Shown: positions 1 to 33,649, counted from the stretch's first letter. The stretch is 64,000 bases of DNA from Gadus chalcogrammus (GCF_026213295.1 NC_079431.1:11525075-11589074), one strand, 5' to 3'. Translations and numbers: made by a program. Notes: a model not told the origin generated them from the sequence alone.

Positions 1-6130
<6,130 letters not shown>

Positions 6131-6137
6131 GCGGAGC

Positions 6138-6250
6138 ACAGCCAATGAGAGTGTCCCAAGAAAGAATGGGACGACGCACGCCATAGCTGACGTCATCTGG
6201 TCTGACGAATGCGGAAATCCATCGCTAGGTACCGGAATCAAAACAGTGGC
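6138..6250 (+). promoter_or_regulatory. Probable gcc2 core promoter (CCAAT and CRE)
   Basis: About 130-240 bp upstream of the gcc2 start codon are a CCAAT box (6142-6146) and a perfect CRE/ATF site TGACGTCA (6188-6195), followed by an ETS-like GCGGAA near 6211. There is no clear TATA box. This combination is usual for a housekeeping gene such as a golgin. The transcription start is not determined. Confidence 0.55.
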
Positions 6251-6376
6251 GACGATATACCATTAATTCCAAAAAAGAGCACGTCATTTTAATGGTATTA
6301 GAAATTATTTCAACGCAACACCACTTTCACTTCTAGGAGGGTCCATACACAGAAGGTCAACACTTGAGCCGTCGAG

Positions 6377-21897
<15,521 letters not shown>

Positions 21898-22431
21898 ATA
21901 GACAACATAATAGGGTGGGAAAATGTAATCAGGAACATACTACTAGATCTGGAAATCATACTGGTGATGTGTTTTGTTAATGTCCACTTGTATATACATG
22001 CATATAAAACTATCCTGACAGTAGTTACTTATAGCCCAGGTCAAGTCATCACATATTTGGGTCGACATGACCAAATTATGGCATTGCAAAAGGTATCAGT
22101 GCGATTTACTTTATTTCATATTTGTGCATTTTCTTTAAGTGGCAACTCATCTCAGAGCCAGCTAGCATTTATACTTAGGTTGTGCTGCTACATCGGTATG
22201 TGGAAGAATCATAATAATATATATTTTATAAATGATCACTGTATGTGAGCCCGAGACCAGACCAGACCAGACAATACCAATAATACAATTTAGTTTGTTA
22301 AAGATGCCTGATGAATGTTAAGCCAAATGTTGAAATGATGGGCATCTATGCTCTTTGAGGCATTCTGTAATGTGAACCTTACTTTTATTATTTAAGTGTT
22401 TTATATGTGTGGAAATATGGTAATAAAATTA

Positions 22432-22525
22432 CATTATATATTTTGGGTTATGGGTCCAGTATTGTCATGTAATGTTAAAAGATTGTTTCATTTTGGGGAA
22501 TTCATGGCTGTTAACATCGAATAAA
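22432..22525 (+). terminator. gcc2 polyadenylation signals
   Basis: Two AATAAA hexamers lie downstream of the gcc2 stop, at 22432-22437 and 22520-22525, giving a 3' UTR of roughly 550-650 bp. A further AATAAA near 22776 is less likely. Which one is used cannot be told from sequence. Confidence 0.55.
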
Positions 22526-22539
22526 TAGATGTCACGTGT

Positions 22540-23940
22540 GGTCATTATTACCCACATTGTTACTTTTTATTTATTGGTAAGCAGTGTTTGTTTGGTAAGT
22601 TTAAATATTTTCTTCGATATTTTCTTAATTCATTCTTGGTATTATTTATGGTTGCTATAGTTTTTGTTAATAATTTGTTTATGTGTCCCCACTACCGCCT
22701 CTAGAGGCCAAAAAGTATAGGCTATGGATTCCTCTCAATCTTTTTGTGTGTGAAAGTTGTAAGCATAGGCCTAGAAATAAAACAGGAATTCAGGATGATC
22801 ATTATTACCATAAATGGTTATATCACACAAAACAACAAATAAAATGAAATGTACTGCAGTATCAATTGAAATTAGGAAACAATACAAATTGGTCATCAAG
22901 TTGACAAGTTAAAATGGATATTTTACAAACTTCATCTTGGAAGGGAGGTTATTTCAGCCATAAAATCTAATACCTCTTGGCTCGATTGAGAAAACGGAAC
23001 GATACATCTAACATGATGACAACATTTTCTGTTTGTCATTTAATATCCATAGCATTAATGACCATAAGCCGCTTTCTACTGTTACACAACTTGGTCTTAA
23101 ATAAAGTGAGATGGACCAGGAGCTGGGGCGAGTGTTTGCTAGCAGACGGTGTCAAGGCTACACATCATCAACACTGATGCTGTGTGGGGTGGGCGGCGTT
23201 GCGAATCTCCGTCTTGGGCTTGTTCTCCTGGAAGTGGTACGCCTTCGTCGATCCAGATGGATTATCTTGTATATCTGTGCCAGCATAGACATCGTAAATA
23301 GCCACATCCTTTTTAATCGGTCAAACTATAGGCCTATATATTTCTTTGTTCCAATCAGATAAACTCCTGAACAGGTTCTTAATAGGCTATGGTCAAAAAT
23401 ATTAAGATCTGTGTGCAGAGGGTTTCTCTATGGGTTTGAGAAATATTACACATTAAGGTAACCCAAGTTGTTAAAAGTGAACATCACATTTCCATGTTTA
23501 GAACACGAATATGTGTGTCTCATCCACAACGAAAGGCAGAGATAGGCTACTATTTTAAAGTTCTTCCAGCAAAAAGCTTTTTCATTTAAGTCTACTCTTG
23601 TCTACAATATATATTCTGATGAACAGTCTACTATGGGGATGGAGAAAGTTAATGAATATTGCGACACACCTGGTTCAACGGCGATAGGGAGATTGATAAA
23701 TGAGGGCAGAGAGACAGTCGATGGAGGAAGCGGACGCAGGGACGCTGATTGGAACGCGGAGGCTGACGGAGAAGAAGGCATCAAACTTTGTGAATGAACA
23801 TTGACCGTTCATTCAGATAGGAAGAGATCGATGCTCACGGTGATGGAACTGTCTTCGCATCTCTTGAGTTTTTCTAGACACAACCTTAGGTAAGAACTCC
23901 TCCTTCCCTGATATACATATAGAGCACGGATTGAAATTAA
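22540..23940. other. Intergenic DNA after gcc2
   Basis: Apart from the exon-like frame at 23168-23308 I see no gene here. A plus-strand GT donor consensus at about 23890 follows a GC-richer patch and could be the end of a first exon of an unseen transcript; there is no supporting downstream exon. Confidence 0.4.
23168..23308 (-). other. Exon-like open frame of an unidentified minus-strand gene
   Basis: A 46-residue open frame ending in TGA, without a start codon, that reads like a real terminal exon: balanced composition, beginning DVAIYDVYAG and ending HPTQHQC. Possible acceptor AGs lie at about 23309 (poor pyrimidine tract) and 23322. A minus-strand AATAAA lies near 22567, which would make this gene converge with gcc2. 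A GC-rich patch at 23650-23800 (minus) with a GT donor after about 23674 could be an upstream exon, but I could not join the two in phase. I do not recognise the protein; the alternative is a chance open frame. Confidence 0.25.
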
Positions 23941-23946
23941 GTCAAT

Positions 23947-23947
<1 letters not shown>

Positions 23948-24018
<71 letters not shown>
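23948..24018. repeat. (GT)n microsatellite
   Basis: A 71-bp pure GT tract in the intergenic region. It is preceded by TCAATG, the same hexamer that precedes the tract at 11604. Confidence 0.97.
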
Positions 24019-24019
<1 letters not shown>

Positions 24020-24319
24020 CAACCGCAACCGATTATGTTGGTTGTCTAGCACCGACTGAGAAGAATGTATTGGTGTTTGCTTCAAAGAAGGGAAACTAGA
24101 TTGTCAGTCTTTAGCCCTTTACCTATACAGCATCCATAGCTATACCTGCTGTGCAAATAACAACCGATTTAACTTTCATTCCTCAGACCAGCAAATAAAA
24201 AAATAGAAATAAAGTTTGCATTTACATATGTTGTCTCATACCCAAAGCAGATTATATTATTTAACACAATATTGTACTTCTCAAAACCTCTGCCTTTGGA
24301 CAAACTTGGTAAGCCCAAA

Positions 24320-25610
24320 TGGGTAGTGTGGTTGAATTCGTAATGTCTGGAGGTGGCCCCCGTCCTTGGGATCTTCAACTCACACCTCTGGTGGAGCTTG
24401 TCTGGCATCCCTGTGGAGGATGGGGGTATTGAGCCAGAGTGGGCAGTATTCAAATTTCAAAACCTCCATTGATGAAACTGCAGCGGTGAGCTGTGGCCTC
24501 AAGGTCTAGGTGCCTCAAGGGGCGGTAACCCTGGGACACGGTGGTGGACACCGGTGGTCAGAGAAGCCGTCCAACTGAAGAAGGAGGCCTTATGGAATAT
24601 GTTATTCCAGAGGACTCTTGAGGCAGTTGCAGGGTACGACAGGCTCGAAGGGCCGCTGCCATATCGGAGGCTAAGCAGCGGGTGTAGGAGAAGTTTGAAG
24701 AGGTCATGGAGAAGGATTTTCGGTCGACACAAGTGTTTCTGTTAACCATCCGGCACCTAAGGAGGGGGAAACGGCGAACCAGCCAAGCTATGTACAGTAA
24801 GGATGGCACTCTGTTGACCTCAACTGAGGAGGTAGTCGAACGCTGGAAGAAACACCTTGAGGAATTCCTGAATCCGACTAACACGCCCTCTATGGTGGAG
24901 GCAGAGCTTGAGGCTGATGGGCTTTCGTCGTCAATTTCGCTGGTGGAGGTCACTGAGGTAGTCAAACAACTCCACAGTGGCAAAGCCCCAAGGATTGATG
25001 AGATCCAGACAGAAATTCTGAAAACTCTGGGTGTTGACGGGCTGTCTTGGTTGCATTGCTTGGAAGTCTGGTACAGTGCCAAAGTAGTGGCAAAACGGAG
25101 TGGTGATTCCCCTGTTCAAAGTGTGTGCAAATTACAGGGGTATCACACTACACAGCCTCCCTGGTAAAATTGACTCCAAGGTGCTGGAAAGGAGGGTACG
25201 GCCGATAGTTGAACCTCAGATTGAAGAGGAACAATGTGGTTTACCCCCCGGACTTTGAACAACGCACCAGCTCTTCACTCTTGCAAGGATCCTAGAAGAG
25301 GCCTGGGAGTATGCCCATCAGGTCTAAATGTGTTTTGTGGATCAGGAGATTGCGTATGACTGAGTCCCCAAAAAGATACCGTGGGAGAGGCTGCGGGAGT
25401 ATGGGGTGAGGGGGTCACTCCTCAGGGTCATCCAATCTCTGTACTCCCGAAGCGAGATGTGTCCGCATTCTCGGCAGCAAGTCAGTTCCCGGTGGGTGTT
25501 GGCCTCCGCCAGGGCTGCACTTTGTCACCTATCCTGTTTGGGGTATTCATGATAAAGATGTCCTCAGGGGGGAAATTCATCTTGGGCTGCAGTCACTGCA
25601 TCAAAAACTT
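24320..25610 (+). mobile_element. Decayed non-LTR retrotransposon (LINE), reverse transcriptase part
   Basis: Broken plus-strand coding sequence of a fish LINE. Recognisable blocks are a linker region with the RRGKRRTSQAMYSKDG stretch (about 24760), the reverse-transcriptase entry motif SGKAPRIDEIQTEILK (about 24975), a region resembling ITLHSLPGK-...VLERR-RPIVEP (25140-25220), and GVGLRQGCTLSPILF (about 25495), the RT motif before the active-site block. Frameshifts and stops separate the blocks, and the frame ends before the catalytic YADD-type motif, so the copy is dead. The 5' part at 24320-24550 matches the usual spacer of this family less clearly. I cannot name the clade safely. Confidence 0.8.
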
Positions 25611-26072
25611 GATGCATACCACATAGAATATACACAGAAGTAGACAAATAAAACATGCTTCACTGCATCATCAACAACAAAGACAATCACAAAAAACATA
25701 TATTCAGTTCAGCAGACTGTGCAAAACACAGTGGGGGTAAATGTGTACAAGAATAGAAATCAGGGATACAATTGGCTAAGTCCAATAACAAAAAAACTTA
25801 CTAGGTAAAAAAAAAAGTGTTTTGTTACTGTTTAACAATTGAATTGCACCTGGGATTAATGAGTTTTTGAAAGGTTTTGACCTGCATTTTGGTTACTAAA
25901 TCGTCTACCTGAGGGTAGCAACTCTATGTCCTGATTCAGAATGTGGGTTGGATCATCCAGTATTTTATGTGCCTTCCTGACCACAGAATTGTGATACAGC
26001 AACTGTATGTAGTACTGTTCTTGGTGGCCTACAATTTAAGGTATTACCATACCAGTTTTGCATACTATAGCG

Positions 26073-26928
26073 CAGTCATACTCAAGTAGCGGCCCGCGGG
26101 CCTTTTGTGGCCCGCGGGGTGTCTATTAATGGCCCTCGAGCTGTTTTGAAAAGTTTTTTTAATTATTAAAAAAAAAAAAAACGTGCTGGGCGCTCTTATT
26201 TTGAAACCGTGCGCCGCGATCTCAATACGAGGCTGGGGGTTGCAACGATAAACAGATAGCACTCCAGCCCACAGACCGCTCCAGCCCTCCCAAACTCGAG
26301 GCAGACAGTCCATCTCAGCAGCAGTCAAGGCCGATTTAGGGTCGTTTTAGACGCAGAGACGTAAGCACGTAATTTACACAAGGGACTTGTTTTAGACAAG
26401 TTTTGATTTACGGTTCCTTTAAGGTTCCTTAAGGATTGCGCGTGTTGCAAGGGGATTCTCCGCCAGAACAGTAGGGGGAGCAACGAACGAATCTGTGGGC
26501 GTGGAAGTGGAAATCGCTGGCTTGTTTATATTTATAATTATCATAATTCGTTCTTGTGTTTTCTTCTTCTCCTTCTTCAAAATTCTTCATTCGCTTCTGT
26601 CAAAGCCTTTTAAAAATGGCACTATTATGCTGTAAAACCGGAAATGTGAGACTCCTGAAAGGATGTGGTTAGCTGGCCAATCACAGTCTTTGCGAGCTGC
26701 GTAGGGCCGTAGTGTTTCAGTCGCATAGTCAGGAATTTTGGCCGACGCACTTAAGCACGTAAGGGGGGATATTTTACAGCGCAAGGGGGGGTTATGTATC
26801 TTACGTGCTTACGCGTTACGTCTAAAACAGAGCATATATCGGCCTCAGTCACACGTATACCGACCGGCCCCTTGAGTCACTGAAAAAAAAAATTGTGGCC
26901 CCTCATCATTTCTACTTGAGTACCCCTG
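26073..26928. mobile_element. hAT-like non-autonomous DNA transposon
   Basis: Both ends carry inverted CAG...TACTCAAGTAG terminal repeats (left from 26073, right reading inward from 26928). The element is flanked by a perfect 8-bp target duplication CTATAGCG (26065-26072 and 26929-26936). An 8-bp duplication with CAG-starting termini fits the hAT superfamily. There is no transposase frame. About 518 bp of its 856 bp is a second inserted element (26328-26845). Confidence 0.85.
26328..26845. mobile_element. MITE nested in the hAT-like element
   Basis: Imperfect terminal inverted repeats of about 45 bp begin AGGCCGAT at each end and share the TTTTAGACG and AAGCACGTAA blocks. The flanks carry CAGTCA on both sides (26322-26327 and 26846-26851), a 6-bp target duplication. 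The interior is diverged but clearly related to the element at 55904-57130: both contain a CCGCCAGAACAGTAG block and a GGAAATGTGA...CCAATCACAG block. It is shorter than that copy, so probably an internally deleted relative. Confidence 0.75.
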
Positions 26929-28353
26929 CTATAGCGTATCGCACTCTGAAATCATTTGAAAAAACAAAAATGGGAGTTTGTTGTTGACAACGAGCAAGGT
27001 ACGTCTTGTTAATCTGTTTTCTGGGAATAATTGACGCAAGCAGAAACCAGAAAACAAGCCGTTTTTTCGTTTTGACAAGAAAACGAAAATCTAAATTTCA
27101 GTTCGTTTATTCGTTTTTTGGTTCTTACTGAGCGAAACGAATTTACCACTCAATATCTGGTTTCCGCCGGTGGGCGGGTCCTCTTATTGGCTAGCGTGCT
27201 TCATTGCCCTGTGCTCTTCATAATAAAAGTTCTTCCGTTTGATAATGTCGACAAAAATATTACTGTATTATAGACACTAGCAGACACAGAGGACCACACC
27301 ACCCACAGTCAAGACTGACACTGCTTCAAATAACAATAATAGTATTCATAATCATTTGAAAATTAGAACTTATGAAGTTATGATGACTTCAGTGCAGTTG
27401 ATGTTTAGCCACAGTTAATACATGCAGAGTAGACCTGAGGGCTTTACTACGACATCATTGTCCGACTCTGAACTATGCGCTCTGTGCGCGTTCACATCAA
27501 AAGAGCTGCGATCGCGGGCTGCTGATTTCCTCACAGCCTGAGAGCTATGAGGAATACAAGTGATTACAACACATTTCTGACAGCTGAACATTGCGCAGGG
27601 CTCTCCGTGAGACGCACGCAATTCAACCCATTCACACGCCACACAACTTGCGCCGCTATTTAACAGTGGAAGGGTAGGAATCAAATGCGTCCGGGTGAAA
27701 TTTCAAAATCGTCCGGGATTTTATTAAAGCCTCAATACATGTTCACATTTAATTTGCGTTGCGTTCCTCTGGGTCTGTCACAAACTAGTTAGGCTACGCC
27801 CTCCCCTACTCAGTTCTGTTCGCTTTGCATTGGTGGAAGTGAGTAGGGGGAGTGGTTAAGTAAAGCCTTCAGATTGGACGGTTTGACTTTAGAGTTACCG
27901 TCATGTTTTGTATTATTTTTTTTACCATTATTGTTTTATAGGGACAAACATTAACACATTGCTCCATTCTCCTGCAGGGGATTGATAAAGTTCTATCTAT
28001 GTAACAGAAGGAAACACTTACTCATACTCCATCAAATATTCATACTCATACTTTGCACACTTTACCACAGCATTGGCCTACTGAATGCCACAGATATATT
28101 TTTAAGCATTGGACTGAATACCACATAAATATAATGTATGTTTTGCACGTTTGCAACGTTTAAAAGTTCAGGGAAAAGTATACCTCTACTGGTGTTGCTT
28201 AGGCCAATATCCTTTTGAGGCAGTGTTGTTTCTGAATATTAGTGTTAAGGGCCAATAATGCCTACTATCATACATTAGTCACCATGTCTGCTCTTTGCTC
28301 ATGGCAGTTGTGGCAGTCATATTAACGTGTCAGCAGGCAAGCTTCACTCATTC

Positions 28354-29735
28354 ACTCAGCTCAACGTGTAGATGCTAAATAACATGTAATTGTTCACATA
28401 TTTCTATCGGGAAGCAAATCAATAGCTGCTCATCATTGAATTAGGCCTCCAATTTCGACAGCTAATTACTACCATTAAACATGTTCGAATATGCTCATGT
28501 GTGGCACCGTTGCAATCGCCTGGAAGGGTTGATGCTGACGGACACCTTGTTCGCCCTCTTATGCCACCGGGAAGATATTTACATACTTCTGATTGACTAA
28601 TGAATTGATTCAGCTATTCCCCCAGAAGTCTGGGGTCAAAAGGTCAAAAGGAGCCGGCACCACGCCGCTTATGAGATAACAAAAAGTTAATGTGTATTTC
28701 TCTCATAACTTTTTGTTATTGTTAAAGAGAGGCCTGATTCTCAGATATGCATGTAGGATGGCTAGGGTGTAGGTCTTTTGAACGGGATGTGGGCAGTCCT
28801 GCCCACATCAATCAACATCGTTCAACATTTTGAACGGGATGTGGGCAGTCCTGCCCACATCCCGTTCAAAATGTTGAACGATGTTGATTTAACGAGGCAG
28901 GGTTATTTGAAACAATTTATTAAATAAATATTTGCGAGAGGTCATTCCATCTCCTGAGTTTGCTTCCTAATTATGTCTAGTGTACACCCCTACTGTCCAC
29001 AAGTACCCCCCCCCCCCTTCCCCATATGGATTTGGATCATTGTTGCCACGTCCCAGTGGTGGTGGTATCATATATATGAAAGAGGGCATTCTATTATGAT
29101 CAATTAGGAGGCCAAATCCCTAAAGGAAGTGATGCAATAGGTGACAACATTTAAGCAAGCTGTACCTTGGCGTCTCTTATATATCAAAGGGGGTCTCAAA
29201 GGACGCATAGACGCTTTAACCTGTGGCTCCAGCCATACAGGAAATGACTCGGCAAGTGCTCCATCTCGTTGCACCTCAACCAGCGGCTCGCTCGCTCGCT
29301 GAAGTTCTTCCCAGACCTACACCCTAGCCATCCTACATGCATATCTGAGAATCAGGCCTCTCTTTAACAATAACAAAAAGTTATGAGAGAAATACACATT
29401 AACTTTTTGTTATCTCATAAGCGGCGTGGTGCCGGCTCCTTTTGACCTTTTGACCCCAGACTTCTGGGGGAATAGCTGAATCAATTCATTAGTCAATCAG
29501 AAGTATGTAAATATCTTCCCGGTGGCGTAAGAGGGCGAACAAGGTGTCCGTCAGCATCTACCCTTCCAGGCGATTGCAACGGTGCCACACATGAGCATAT
29601 TCGAACATGTTTAATGGTAGTAATTAGCTGTCGAAATTGGAGGCCTTATTCAATAATGAGCAGCTATTGATTTGCTTCCCGATAGAAATATGTGAACAAT
29701 TACATGTTATTTAGCATCTACACGTTGAGCTGAGT
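28354..29735. mobile_element. Inverted-repeat element with 423-bp arms
   Basis: The arms 28354-28776 and 29313-29735 mirror each other with no net length change. The termini read ACTCAGCTCAACGTG inward from the left and the reverse complement from the right. The loop (28777-29312) contains the 80-bp perfect palindrome and a GGCTCGCTCGCT run. No coding capacity is seen. The left end lies exactly where the outer 1.36-kb arm stops. A short separate copy of its left end is at about 29855-29900. I did not find a convincing target duplication. Confidence 0.8.
28810..28889. repeat. Perfect palindrome, 39-bp arms
   Basis: Bases 28810-28848 and 28851-28889 are exact reverse complements with a 2-bp centre, able to form a hairpin or cruciform. 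A partial copy of its central GTGGGCAG/CTGCCCAC part also sits just upstream (28780-28809). Confidence 0.95.
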
Positions 29736-29854
29736 CAAATGACACCAAGCATGACACTCTAGCAAATGGTAACATGTATTTGACAAGGTACACCTATGGT
29801 CTGGGGCATGATCTCGGTGTGGCAAGAGGGCGAGCTTGATCTCATTGGACTCAG

Positions 29855-30538
29855 CTTAACGTGTAGATGCTAAATAACATGTAATTTGTCAAAAATCCCC
29901 ATCGGGAAGCAAATCGACAAAAATATTACTGTATTAATTATAGACACTAGCAGACACAGAGGACCACACCACCCACAGTCAAGACTGACACGGCTTCAAA
30001 TAACAATAATAGTATTCGTAATCATTTGAAAATTAGAATTTATGAAGTTATGATGACTTCAGTGCAGTTGATGTTTAGCCACAGTTAATACATGCAGAGC
30101 AGACCTGCGATCGCTGGCTGCTGATTTCCTCACAGCCTGAGAGCTATGAGGAATAGCCTACAAGTGATCACAACACATTTCTGACAGCTGAAAATTGCGC
30201 ATTTGTTGACCTTTATCCATTTGAAGTAAACAAATTATTTTTTCTTGTTGAAAGATATTTTATATTGTTTTCATATTATTATTTACTGATGGTGTTTACA
30301 GAATGCGAATGTGCGTGTTATATTGAAAGCGAGGCTGGGTGTGCCTATGAATATAGGCTACAGTGAGTTGTACAAGCAAATCATATTGTCTACTCTGTAC
30401 AGTGACAGGGAGTTTAAAGTAACCTACTTAATTCAATATCGAATAGGCTACTGTACCCTACACTATGTACAAATGGTTTTGCTCATGGCAGTTGTGACAG
30501 TCATATTAACGTGTCAGCAGGCAAGCTTCACTCATTCA
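29855..30538. repeat. Partial copies of the surrounding repeats in direct orientation
   Basis: 29855-29900 repeats the left end of the 28354 element. It is joined directly to 29920-30210, which repeats 27249-27605 of the left arm with an internal gap of about 70 bp. 30479-30538 repeats the inner end of the left arm (about 28296-28353). Mismatches are more frequent than between the two main arms, so this copy is probably older. Confidence 0.75.
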
Positions 30539-32654
30539 CTCATAGCGTATAGAAATTTGCTCATAAATTTTTGTCACACACTGGGTCAGGTAGTGGCAAA
30601 ACAAAGGGAGTCCACACATGACATAAAGAGAAACTAGTTTATTAGTAACCCGTTTTTACTCGTTAAAGTAAACATAAGCAATTATATTTAAACAAAAGAG
30701 ATTATACTCAAGACCACATGGCGGGTGGAAGACGGAGCCCAGCGCTCAGCCGCTGATTTGGATTTTGAAGTGACCGCAGGAAAGTCAGTGGGTTGTGATC
30801 GGTATAAACAACCAACGGAGTTAGACCAGATCCAGATAATGACTCATTATTGTGCATTTAAAGATGTATATTATTACATTGCAGCATTATTATTTGGGGA
30901 TGACAATACAAGACTTCCATGAATGTGCATTTGAAGGAGAGTTTGCTTTGTATTCCAGCTGGCAAATTTCTATAGGCTACTCTAGATCCATTTCAAAACA
31001 CGTTCCAAGTAGGCTATATGACAAAGCATAATACATCCTGGAATGAGTGAAGCTTGCCTGCTGACATGTTAAAATGACTGCCACAACTGCCATGAGCAAA
31101 GAGCAGACATGGTGACTAATGTATGATAGTAGGCATTATTGGCCCTTAACACTAATATTCAGAAACAACACTGCCTCAAAAGGATATTGGCCTAAGCAAC
31201 ACCAGTAGAGGTATACTTTTCCCTGAACTTTTAAACGTTGCAAACGTGCAAAACATACATTATATTTATGTGGTATTCAGTCCAATGCTTAAAAATATAT
31301 CTGTGGCATTCAGTAGGCCAATGCTGTGGTAAAGTGTGCAAAGTATGAGTATGAATATTTGATGGAGTATGAGTAAGTGTTTCCTTCTGTTACATAGATA
31401 GAACTTTATCAATCCCCTGCAGGAGAATGGAGCAATGTGTTAATGTTTGTCCCTATAAAACAATAATGGTAAAAAAATAATACAAAACATGACGGTAACT
31501 CTAAAGTCAAACCGTCCAATCTGAAGGCTTTACTTAACCACTCCCCCTACTCACTTCCACCAATGCAAAGCGAACAGAACTGAGTAGGGGAGGGCGTAGC
31601 CCAACTAGTTTGTGACAGACCCAGAGGAACGCAACGCAAATTAAATGTGAACATGTATTGAGGCTTTAATAAAATCCCGGACGATTTAGAAATTTCACCC
31701 GGACGCATTTGATTCCTACCCTTCCACTGTTAAATAGCGGCGCAAGTTGTGTGGCGTGTGAATGGGTTGAATTGCGTGCGTCTCACGGAGAGCCCTGCGC
31801 AATGTTCAGCTGTCAGAAATGTGTTGTAATCACTTGTATTCCTCATAGCTCTCAGGCTGTGAGGAAATCAGCAGCCCGCGATCGCAGCTCTTTTGATGTG
31901 AACGCGCACAGAGCGCATAGTTCAGAGTCGGACAATGATGTCGTAGTAAAGCCCTCAGGTCTACTCTGCATGTATTAACTGTGGCTAAACATCAACTGCA
32001 CTGAAGTCATCATAACTTCATAAGTTCTCATTTTCAAATGATTATGAATACTATTATTGTTATTTGAAGCAGTGTCAGTCTTGACTGTGGGTGGTGTGGT
32101 CCTCTGTGTCTGCTAGTGTCTATAATACAGTAATATTTTTGTCGACATTATCAAACGGAAGAACTTTTATTATGAAGAGCACAGGGCAATGAAGCACGCT
32201 AGCCAATAAGAGGACCCGCCCACCGGCGGAAACCAGATATTGAGTGGTAAATTCGTTTCGCTCAGTAAGAACCAAAAAACGAATAAACGAACTGAAATTT
32301 AGATTTTCGTTTTCTTGTCAAAACGAAAAAACGAAAAAATGGCTTGTTTTCTGGTTTCTGCTTGCGTCAATTATTCCCAGAAAACAGAGTAATAAAACGT
32401 ACCTTGCTGCTCCCTTTCAACATTCAACATGCATCTTGCATCCCTTTCAACTTTCAACATGAAAGCGCCAGGTAAAAGAGCAATCAATAGAAACCCGGAT
32501 ACTTAAATTACGTATACCTGACGTAGTGGTATGTTGTCAATAAGTAGGGGATTAGGTTCACATTGATGTATCGTCGAATATAATTTCCTGTTTAAGTGAT
32601 GTTAACGACCAGATGTTGAGCATCAGTCTTCAAACCGTTTAATTTCAGAACGCA

Positions 32655-33035
32655 TTCACTTTAGCGCATCATCGTGACCAAAGAGAGCTGATCCGGAAGG
32701 CAAAGCTCTCTATTTATCGGTCGATCTTCGTTCCTATCACCTATGTCATGAAGGATGGGGGGGGGGGGGTGACCGAAAGAACGAGATATCGGGTACAAGC
32801 GGCCAAAATGGGTTTTCTCAGGCGGGTGACTGGCGTCTCCTAGGGATAGAGTGAGAAGCTCAGCCATCCGTGAGGAACTTGGATAAGAGCCGCTGCTCCT
32901 CTTCTTGGAAAGGAGACAGTTGAGGTGGTTGGGGTATTTGATAAGGATGCCCACTGGGCGCCTCCATAGGGAGGTGTTTCATGCACGTCCAGTGAGGAGG
33001 AGACTTCGGGGAAAATATCTTCTATGTAACCCTGG
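32655..33035 (+). mobile_element. LINE 3' coding remnant
   Basis: Plus-strand fragments match the C-terminal part typical of fish LINE ORF2: an RKAKLSIYRSIFVP-like segment (about 32695), RDRVRSSAIREELG (about 32845), and LRWLGYLIRMPTGRLHREVF (about 32920). Stops and a G homopolymer interrupt the frame. It could be the missing 3' part of the 24320-25610 copy split by later insertions, or a separate copy. Confidence 0.7.
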
Positions 33036-33059
33036 ATTTTCTGGATGATTGTTGCACGT

Positions 33060-33600
33060 AATGCCTTAACTTCTGTTTGATTTTCTTACGCACGTAACGC
33101 GTTCAGTGTGGCCGTACCGGGATGACCTTCCCAGAAGGAAACACTTACCAATGACTGAGGCACCATTATTTCATCATAAATGATAATACGAATTAATTTA
33201 ATGTAGGCCTACACATTTGAATGTTGTGTATGTCTACAGAACATATAGCATTGTGAATGTGAATGGTAAGCAGAAGATGGTTGACCCGTCCAATTGTAAA
33301 TCCTGCATTTTAGAACTAACTTTTGTTTTTTATATTTAATAAAACGTTTGTCTAGCGCCTATGAATTGTCAAGCAATCGGCACTGTTTCAATGGGCAACT
33401 CGGATCTAAACTAACAGATTTATGTTGTATAATAAAATGTGTTTTATTCTATTGTGCTTTTATTTTAACTCTTGAAAGGGGCATGTTTTAGACTGAATTA
33501 AATCGATATTTTCCTAATGTCATGTATTATATCTTTCCTAATAAATATTAATATTAGGTCAATAGACTACATTGTTCTTGGCCGGGTGTTCTCACCTTCA
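33060..33600. other. Intergenic DNA upstream of ranbp2
   Basis: AT-rich sequence in which I recognise nothing. Confidence 0.5.
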
Positions 33601-33649
33601 AAATAAAAGGGTGTCTCCTGGTGATTCAAAGTTTCAATTTCATTTCATC

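Larger units (their letters stand above)
26993..32408. repeat. 5.4-kb structure with 1.36-kb terminal inverted repeats
   Basis: The left arm (26993-28353) and right arm (31041-32408) are near-identical reverse complements; for example a 89-residue frame at 27415-27684 (minus) reappears unchanged at 31709-31978 (plus). The arms start AGCAAGGTACG at both ends. The middle holds another inverted-repeat element (28354-29735) and a partial direct-orientation copy of the arm (29920-30210 plus about 30479-30538). I see no transposase and no clear target duplication. It could be a fold-back-type transposon, or the product of insertions followed by inverted duplication. Confidence 0.85.

Noticed and set aside
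27415..27684. 89-residue frame present twice (also 31709-31978)
   Set aside because: Both copies lie in the arms of the inverted repeat and match nothing I know; the duplication comes from the DNA structure, not from a gene family.
28998..29020. C-rich run as a possible CRISPR or regulatory feature
   Set aside because: It is a simple homopolymer inside a transposon loop; there are no spaced direct repeats and the genome is a vertebrate.
32661..32954. 97-residue minus-strand frame
   Set aside because: The plus strand reads as the 3' coding end of a LINE, and the minus frame has no independent support.
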